Source: Cucumis sativus (lineage: Eukaryota > Streptophyta > Magnoliopsida > Cucurbitales > Cucurbitaceae). Taken from it: DNA of 64,000 nt. Position 1 is the first letter of the stretch. Each line of letters starts with the position of its first letter. The notes under the pieces were generated by a model, which saw only the letters and a list, made by a program, of their open reading frames with translations, had not been told where the DNA came from and did not search any database. Location of the stretch: positions 32,024,408 through 32,088,407 of the forward strand of contig NC_026657.2 in NCBI RefSeq assembly GCF_000004075.3, in the 5' to 3' direction. The position numbers and the translations under genes were made by a program. Shown here piece by piece: positions 57,201 to 64,000 of the stretch.

Positions 57201-59600
57201 AATAAGCTTTGTCACATTTAACCATAGAACTTTAGTAAGCTTTAACAAGCAATCAAATAGGATAATATTTATAAATGCAACTTTTAAAGCCATAAAATAA
57301 TGTAGTTCAAATTAAAGTTAAAAATGAGTATAAACTGATCTTTGTAAATGTAATTGCAAGAAAACTCAAATATTATTATATATCATGTGCTTTTTGTAAC
57401 TAAGTTCTCCGATTAAATATAATTTTGACAAGTTTATTAAAAAAAAAAAAAAAAGAAGAAGAAGAAAAAGACAGAATAGATTATTATATTTTGTTTTTAG
57501 AAAAACGAATGTTTTTTGCCAAATTATTTTGAGTCTAATTTTCACTTAGTTTCTAAAATTTATGTTACATTTTTTTTGTTTAATTTTAAATTAGTTTCCA
57601 AGTTTATTATGAAATATGAGTTTTTTTCAATTTTATATTTAACTTTCAAGATTTTCATTTTCATTCCTAAATTTTTTACTTGCTTTTAATAGTGAAATTT
57701 TAGAAATAGTTTTGATAGTGGGAAGGAATTAATACTAAAATTTAAGCCATTTTAGTTTTAATTTTATTTTAAAAAAGGTTAGTTAATAGACATAACACTA
57801 AAATAAAAAATGAGTATTTAGTGAAAATTATTATAAGGTTAAAATTGTAGCTAAATCTATTTTTTTTTTTTTTAAAAAAAAAAAAGAAATTGTGTTTGTT
57901 TTCTTACCATTTTTTACTATTTACTATTGCTCGCTTTCATTTCTACCTAAAGAATGTGAAAAAGCTAAAAATTATATTTTTTAGAACAAATAGTTTAGTT
58001 TTCAATTTGAATTATAAAAGTATTTCTAAAAAGTATATAAGTACAAAACAAAACAATCTACAAAAGGAAGGCAGTTGTTTAGAAATTTAATTAATCTTTT
58101 TTATTTTTTAAAAAACCCATCTAACTATCAAACGAGTCTTATTAACATTTTAATTGTTACATATTTTTAATATGCTTAAAAATACCTTTTAAATAATTTT
58201 TAGAAAATGAATCCAAAACATATCCACTTAAAATTGAAATTAATTTAGCCAAATAATTGACTATATATTTATAAGAACACACTTGAAATTGAAAATTGGT
58301 GGCCTTCCATTTTCTTCTTGGTTGAAAGGCACCTGAAAAACATATATATTATATTTTGAAATTTCCTCAATAATTGAGTGAGAAAATGTCAAAGAATAAA
58401 GGGTTTTTTTTTTCTTTAATTTTGAATTTTCTATTGGACAACAACCCAAAGTTAGAGATGAAAAAATAAATATTGAAGCCGCCTATTTTAATTATCATTA
58501 TTGTTAATTATTATTGTTTTCCATTAAAATGTCAATAGTAAACCTTAATTAATTAATAAAATTTAGTTCCTATTCCCTTTTTAATTTTTAGACTATTAAA
58601 ATTAGAAATAATAACTTTTTTTTTGTTCTGATTTCTTTAATATATTTTTATTTGAAATTTATTTATTTTAAGTTGAGTTTGAAATTTTTTGGTAACATCC
58701 TCAAAACCTTTGAATCGTTTCATAACCATAAATGGTAATATAGCACGATATTTTATGTTTAGTTGACGCGTTTAGAAAAGAAACATGTAAACATTTAATG
58801 ATAATTAACCGATAGCGAATATTTCCTTTTTCTCTCCTCAAAATACAAAATTTATGTAACTTTTGTGTTTCATGCAATGAGGGTGGAATATTCAACGTTT
58901 TTTGAAAATATAAACGAAAATATTACCCATTATGTTATACATTACCATAACTTGTTTAAAATATATTTTTATAATAAATTTAGTCTCTAATACTTTTGTT
59001 GGTTATATATATATATATATACAAATATATATATATTTATTACTTAAAACTTACTTATTTAGGATTAATTTTAATTATTAAAAAATAATTTATGAACCCT
59101 TGAAAATGTACTTTAAATTATCATTTATTAACGTAGTCGGTGTATGTTTTTAGAGTGATTCTTATAAACTTGGTTAAAGTCTATAATTGATTTCATATTA
59201 AAAAATCACTCCTAAAACAATTTTATATCTCTAATTGCAATAGTTTATATTGTCAAATTTAGTTTTGAAGTATCGAAAACTTGTTTTGAAATAATTTTGA
59301 AAATGTTGAAAGTAATTTATGGAATCAAGCACACGATCAACTTAGTTCAAATTTATCAATAAACATGCATCATTGACAAAAATCAACAAAGAAAAATGGT
59401 AAATTTTCGAATTTAATCCAGATTATTTCTACCTTTGACTTGGAAAAAAGTATATAGAAGAATTCAAGAATTTTTTTTTAGAAAAAGTAAGCTAAGACAT
59501 TTTCTTTCGAGAGGAAGAGAGAGGGTATTTGAAAAAAACAACTTTGTTACATAAAAATTCTTTAAATTCTAGGCAAAATAATATAAAAATTACTTCACAG
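54271..59600. other. Gene-poor region upstream of the TGA bZIP gene
   Basis: No coding region is supported. There are (TA)n runs near 54588-54611 and 59006-59035, A-runs near 57440-57455 and a T/A block at 57860-57886. The frames 57890-58090 and 58261-58449 have no features of genes. Confidence 0.55.
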
Positions 59601-59648
59601 TCAATTCGAACTCAGCTGAATGCATCAATTCGAACTCAGCTGAATGCA
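59601..59648. repeat. Exact 24-base tandem duplication upstream of the TGA gene
   Basis: Two identical 24-base units beginning TCAATTCGAACTCAGCTGAA follow directly, then the first six bases (TCAATT) recur. The unit contains the palindrome AGCT and the core CAGCTG. It lies about 450 bases upstream of the start codon of the bZIP gene. Confidence 0.85.
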
Positions 59649-59749
59649 TCAATTAGGATTGATAATACTCCAAATCTCAACAATTATATTTGTTCAACAA
59701 AAAAAACTAATAATAATATATAGTAATAAATAAATAAAAAGACTTTTAT

Positions 59750-60095
59750 TTTCTTCTACCTTCTACCCCTCTTGTATTCTTTTCATTCAATTCAAACCAT
59801 TCTCTCTCTCTCTCCATAACCGACTGATCATCTCTCTCTCTCCTAATTACTTCATTTCCTCACTTTATTTTTCTTTTTCGCATATGAATCATCCAAATAT
59901 GTGAGAAATAAAAATAAAAAGGAATCAGAAACAAAAAAGGTGGTTGAGAGAGAGAGCTTAAGCTTGGTGTAGCCATTAATGGGGTAATTACTCAAGAAAT
60001 CTTCAAAAGGATTCATCATCATCACCACCATCATCAACAACAACAAGAGAAGAAGCTACAAAGCCAAAAAGAGAAAAAAGAGCTCAACTTTTTTA
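59750..60095 (+). promoter_or_regulatory. Leader of the TGA bZIP gene with CT/GA tracts
   Basis: CT runs at 59800-59814 and 59831-59843 are followed by a GA run at 59946-59956 and a CAT/CAA-rich segment to the start codon at 60096. A two-codon upstream frame ATG GGG TAA begins at 59979. CT-rich segments just downstream of plant transcription starts are common, so transcription probably starts near 59760-59830. Confidence 0.4.
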
Positions 60096-62858
60096 ATGGC
60101 TTCTTCCAATATTAAAAACAGCTCCATCATCATCCAGCAAGAAGAAGAAGAAGAAAAACAACAACAACTTCATCATCATCATCATCATCATCATCAACAA
60201 CCTCAATTTCTTCAAAATCCAAGCTTTGTCATACCATCAAACTCAAAAAATTCCTCATTATTCAATTTCCAAAACCCCAATTTCTCTGATCATCATCAGC
60301 ATCATCCTCATCAATTGCCTTTCTCCATGAATCTTCCTTCCATCTCTTCAAATTTCTTGTAATTCATTCATTAATTCATTTCTCCCCTTAAAATTTTTTT
60401 ATTGAATTATTTATTTTTGTTGGGTTTTGATTCTTTTTCTTTTTGGGTTTAATTTTTTTAGAAGCAAAGATGGAGGAGGAGATGATTTGGGAGAATTGGA
60501 TCAAGCTCTTTTTCTCTATCTTGATGGACAAGAACCCTCTTCAACCACTACTCAAGACCAAAGACGTATTTCTTTTTTTCTCTTTTGTTGAATTTTTTTT
60601 TGAATTCTTACTCTAAAATAATTCCATTTTTGGGGTTTGTCTGTGAAGATTCTTTCACACTAACAATATGGGATTTTACTGATTCTTTTGATTTGATTTT
60701 CTCTGTGTTCTTTTTATTTGATCAATTGTACTTCTTTGACCACACGCAAAACACAACACAGTACTCTTTCTCTTTTCTTTTCTTTTTTTTCAATTTCTTT
60801 TCATGCATATACACAACAGTCTTTAACATCATTATTCATAAAAGTTCGTCATATGCTCAAGGTATGGAGAATATATTATATTCCCTTTTCCCCCTTTCTC
60901 TTGGGATATGGAACCAAAAGACTTTTACGTGCATTCAGGCTCCAATCTTTACTGTAGCTCATCCGCTTAAAATTTTGAGTTTAGTTATAGTTAATTATAA
61001 TGGTTCTTTTTTCTTTTGTAGAGAGTTCGGGTATGAGACCTCCGACGTTGAATATCTTCCCGTCGCAGCCGATGCATGTCGATTCATTACCAATAAAAGT
61101 AATTTTTTTATAAAAAGAAACTCTATCCCCTCTCTCCAAGTTGATGATTAGTTAATTATATTATCAAAATGGAATAATAATAATAAAAGAAGAAGAAGGA
61201 GACTATTTTTTTTTTCAAAAAAATAATTTTGGATTTGGTGTATGTAGGGAAATACAACATTGATAAACCATGGTGGTGATTCAAAGATCAAAGCATCTGA
61301 GCCGTCCAAAGAGTTGGCCAACCAACGCAGCAATGGAGGAGCCATTGCATCTGCTCCAGCTCCAACCCAAACTACAACTACAACCGAACCTCATCCCAAA
61401 CCTCCTAAAGTAATTCATTCTTTTTTATAAAAGAAAAATTCTAAACTAAACCCTTTTTGTTTTTTTTCAATCTTTTATTTTATTTTGTTTTGTCTTTTGT
61501 TGCAGCGTGAGCCAAACAAGAAAGGGCTCACCTCAAGTTCCGAGCAAGAAGGACCCAAAACTCCAGACCCTAAGGTCTCAAAGTACAATTACACTCTTTC
61601 ATCCTAAATTTGATATTATATCAACACTCTAACCATCAAAATTTTGATTGTTTTTTAGACCTTAAGAAGATTAGCTCAAAATCGAGAGGCTGCTAGAAAA
61701 AGCAGGCTGAGAAAAAAGGTTTTTTCTTTTCTTTTATTTTCTTTTTTTAAATTCAATTTTTCATATATGCTTTTCCTTTTTTTTTTTTTTATAATTATAG
61801 GTGATTAATTAATTTTGAAATGAATTAACAGGCATACGTTCAGCAATTAGAGATGAGTAGGATTAAGCTGACGCAGCTGGAACAAGAGCTACAAAGAGCA
61901 AGAAATCAGGTTACCTATTGAAAATTAATTAACAAACTAATTAAACTTAATTATTTCTTCTCTAATGGTGTGTGTTTAATTTTTAATTTGATGTTGTTCT
62001 TTTTTTGTTTATTCATTAATTAGGGCATGTTTTTGGGTGGAGGAGCCGCCATTTTAGGAGGACCTGACCAAGGACTTCCCTCCGGCTTCCATAACCTCAG
62101 CTCCGGTAATAATATCCTCACCTCTCTCACCCTTAACAATTCAATTTATCATAACTTATCAGCTTAATTTGTTTTAGTCATAGATATTGAACAAGCTTAC
62201 ATTAGTAATCACACTTCTCGTTATTTGTATTAGTTTTCAGGTTCACAAATGAGTTGCAATATTGACGATACGGATAAAAGAATTATTTACGCTATTTTAG
62301 TTTTTCCATATATATTTTTCATTATAAAAACAACTAGGATTTTATACAACATTTTTTTTCCAATTACAATATTTTACCGTACAAATAATAATAACAATAA
62401 AATATATAACATTTCCAAATATTTATTTTTCTTCCCAAAAATACGAAATAGAAAAAAATATATATATATAACAAGCAAGCATAACTTAATGATATTAACA
62501 TGACAAAGAATGAAATGTTTAAAATATATTAACCTATTAGTTTAAGCTTTAGAATTTATGAATTATGTATTTGTTAAACATTGTAGATGCTGCGGTGTTT
62601 GACATTGAGTACGGGAGGTGGCAAGAGGAACACCACCGGTTGATGTGCGAGCTACGAGCAGCGGTGCAAGAGCACCTACCGGAGAACGAGCTGCGATTGT
62701 ACGTGGACAGCTGCCTAGCCCATTACGACGAGGTCTTGAACTTGAAGATGATGGTGGCTAAATCGGACATATTTCACCTTGTGTCCGGCATGTGGAAGAC
62801 TCCGGCGGAGAGATGCTTCATGTGGATGGGCGATTTTAGACCCTCTGAGCTCATTAAG
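60096..62858 (+). CDS. TGA10: TGA-class bZIP transcription factor, TGA10 type, 3' end beyond window
   Basis: Nine in-frame exons give the first 389 residues: 60096-60358, 60462-60565, 61022-61098, 61248-61409, 61506-61574, 61659-61718, 61832-61909, 62024-62105, 62587-62858. The N-terminus is low-complexity, with Glu/Gln runs and eight His in a row from a CAT repeat (60171-60194). The bZIP covers about 226-271: basic region RRLAQNREAARKSRLRKK and leucine zipper AYVQQLEMSRIKLTQLEQEL. The DOG1-type TGA domain starts near 299 (AVFDIEYGRWQEEH). VDSCLAHYDEVLNL and GMWKTPAERCFMWMGDFRPSELIK resemble TGA10 more than TGA1-7 or PAN, as I recall them. The coding frame ends at a GT donor after 62858; the remaining DOG1 exons must lie beyond 64000. 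TGA factors bind TGACG elements; TGA9/TGA10 act with ROXY glutaredoxins in anther development. Confidence 0.9.
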
Positions 62859-63357
62859 GTAACCCTTCAATATCATTGTCTTTTTTTCTCTCTCTCTCTT
62901 TCTTCAACCTTTTCATATAAACCAAAAACAAAGAAGGAAATATAAAATATATATATATATATATATAACCTTCATCTTCATACACTCAATAGATAAATAA
63001 ATAAATAAATAATAAATACTAAGATGTTGACAAACCGACCTTTACTTGAATTTGAATTTTGTTTCCTTTGATCTTGAAATTAAGAAAGTTGATAGTACAA
63101 ATCAGTTTAAGTATGATTTTTTAACAAAGATTACTTTAAATTTTATTTTGTTCAAATTGCCTCTATAAATATGTCGTCAATGTTAAATTTTATAATTTGG
63201 AAGAAGATTAATAAGAATTTTAGGAGGATTATTTTGAGGTTTAGCTTTAATGTCCAAATAGTTTTTTTAGCACGTGCTTTTAAAAGATTATGAGTTATTT
63301 TGAAATTTCTCAAATCATTTTCGTAATCTTTAAAAAAAAATTTAGAAATTACTTTTG

Positions 63358-63394
<37 letters not shown>

Positions 63395-64000
63395 CAATTT
63401 TAGAGTAAATTCTATGAATCTTTCACTTTAACGTGTTTTCAGAATTCTTGGAAGTTTTTTTTTTTTCTTTTTTTGTGATTATGTAGGCAAAGTCAAATAT
63501 CATCACTATTTTGAATTTGAAAAATTGTAATTGTTGTGTGTTAAGATTATCATTATTAATATTATAATTCAACGCATTGACAATTGAGTGTGTATATATA
63601 TATATAATAATAACTCATCAAAATATATAACTTATTTTCACATGAAGAATATAATCATTCAAAAGTACACCCACCTAATTAAACAAAAGATAGTAAAAAC
63701 CTATGAGCTAATAAGAAGAATTAGAAATAATGGCCAAACCAAATGTGTGCACCTTATAGTTACTAATTTATATAGATATCATAAACTAAAGGCTTTCATA
63801 ACCCAATATATATATATATAAGAAAATTATATTATAGTCTGTCACAATGTTAAAAGCATGGAAATGGAATAATAATTTTGCATGAGTAAAAAAGAAGAGA
63901 TTATGGATAAAGATTGGAAGAAGAGAGATGATGAAGAGGGGGTGGGAAGAAAGACATAAATTTAATTAAATGTTGTTATAAGAAAAAGGTAATATCATGG
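62859..64000 (+). other. Start of the last visible TGA intron
   Basis: At least 1142 bases of intron with no acceptor leading into the expected continuation of the DOG1 domain. It holds (AT)n tracts at 62947-62967 and 63595-63606, TAAA repeats near 62991-63012 and a poly-A run at 63364-63392. Confidence 0.7.
63364..63392. repeat. 29-base poly-A run in the TGA intron
   Basis: A pure A homopolymer. No target-site duplication or retroposed sequence is evident immediately upstream, so I record it as a simple repeat only. Confidence 0.8.

Noticed and set aside
60585..61151. 188-codon frame between TGA exons 2 and 3
   Set aside because: It covers an intron and reads exon 3 in the wrong frame. The translation is Phe/Ser-rich as expected for T-rich intron sequence.
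63364..63392. Poly-A run as the tail of a retroposed gene
   Set aside because: No coding or RNA-like sequence precedes it and no flanking duplication is visible.
1..64000. tRNA genes, rRNA, CRISPR arrays, plant miRNA precursors (miR156, 159, 164, 166, 167, 172, 319, 396)
   Set aside because: By eye I found no cloverleaf with a GGTTCGAAT-type T arm, no direct-repeat array and no mature miRNA sequence of these families. An automated scan (tRNAscan-SE, miRBase search) would be decisive.

Overview
This is nuclear DNA from a eudicot plant. It is AT-rich, its genes are split by short introns with plant-type GT-AG (once GC-AG) borders, and the proteins match plant-only families. Two things point tentatively to the gourd family (Cucurbitaceae): a degenerate dispersed repeat (a block like atatttataaaatatagc, with a motif like atcaatgatagaca in the clearest copy) that I associate from memory with Cucumis-type genomes, and the general gene style. 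No database search was possible.

Layout. 1-4.7 kb: upstream region of a miR156-targeted SPL9/SPL15-type transcription factor (three exons, 4755-13173). Its first intron is 7.2 kb and holds a complete antisense Mutator-like element (5406-9251) with 65-bp terminal inverted repeats, a 10-bp target duplication and an open 806-codon transposase gene. 14.5-17.0 kb, minus strand: a four-exon G-patch protein (GPATCH11 type), convergent with SPL. 17.8-22.6 kb and 24.1-28.6 kb: two tandem STRUBBELIG-RECEPTOR FAMILY 2-like receptor kinases with the same exon plan. The second copy lacks one LRR exon and uses a GC donor. 29.6-30.4 kb: a two-exon DUF599 membrane protein. 32.8-37.1 kb: an OEP16-3/complex I B14.7-like Tim17-family protein, whose 3.8-kb intron holds LINE fragments and a small LTR-like insertion. 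38.5-38.9 kb: a solo LTR with an exact 5-bp target duplication. 43.8-46.1 kb: an intronless-CDS MCTP (FTIP3/4 type) with three C2 domains. 46.1-59.6 kb: a gene-poor AT-rich stretch. 60.1 kb to the window edge: the first nine exons of a TGA bZIP factor (TGA10 type), cut off by the window end.

The genes do not form an operon-like unit, but their neighbourhood is informative. From memory, the Arabidopsis counterparts lie in three small clusters: SPL9 with OEP16-3 on chromosome 2; SPL15, a G-patch gene and MCTP3 on chromosome 3; SRF2, TGA10 and FTIP1 on chromosome 5. The window therefore looks like one ancestral block whose members were sorted onto three paralogous segments in Arabidopsis. Several members act in shoot and flower development: SPL9/15 in phase change, MCTP/FTIP in trafficking of mobile regulators, TGA9/10 in anthers.

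I found no bacterial-type system, CRISPR array, rRNA or convincing tRNA. The strongest unusual features are the intact MULE inside the SPL intron, the asymmetric exon loss in the SRF tandem pair, and two small LTR-type insertions with clean target duplications.
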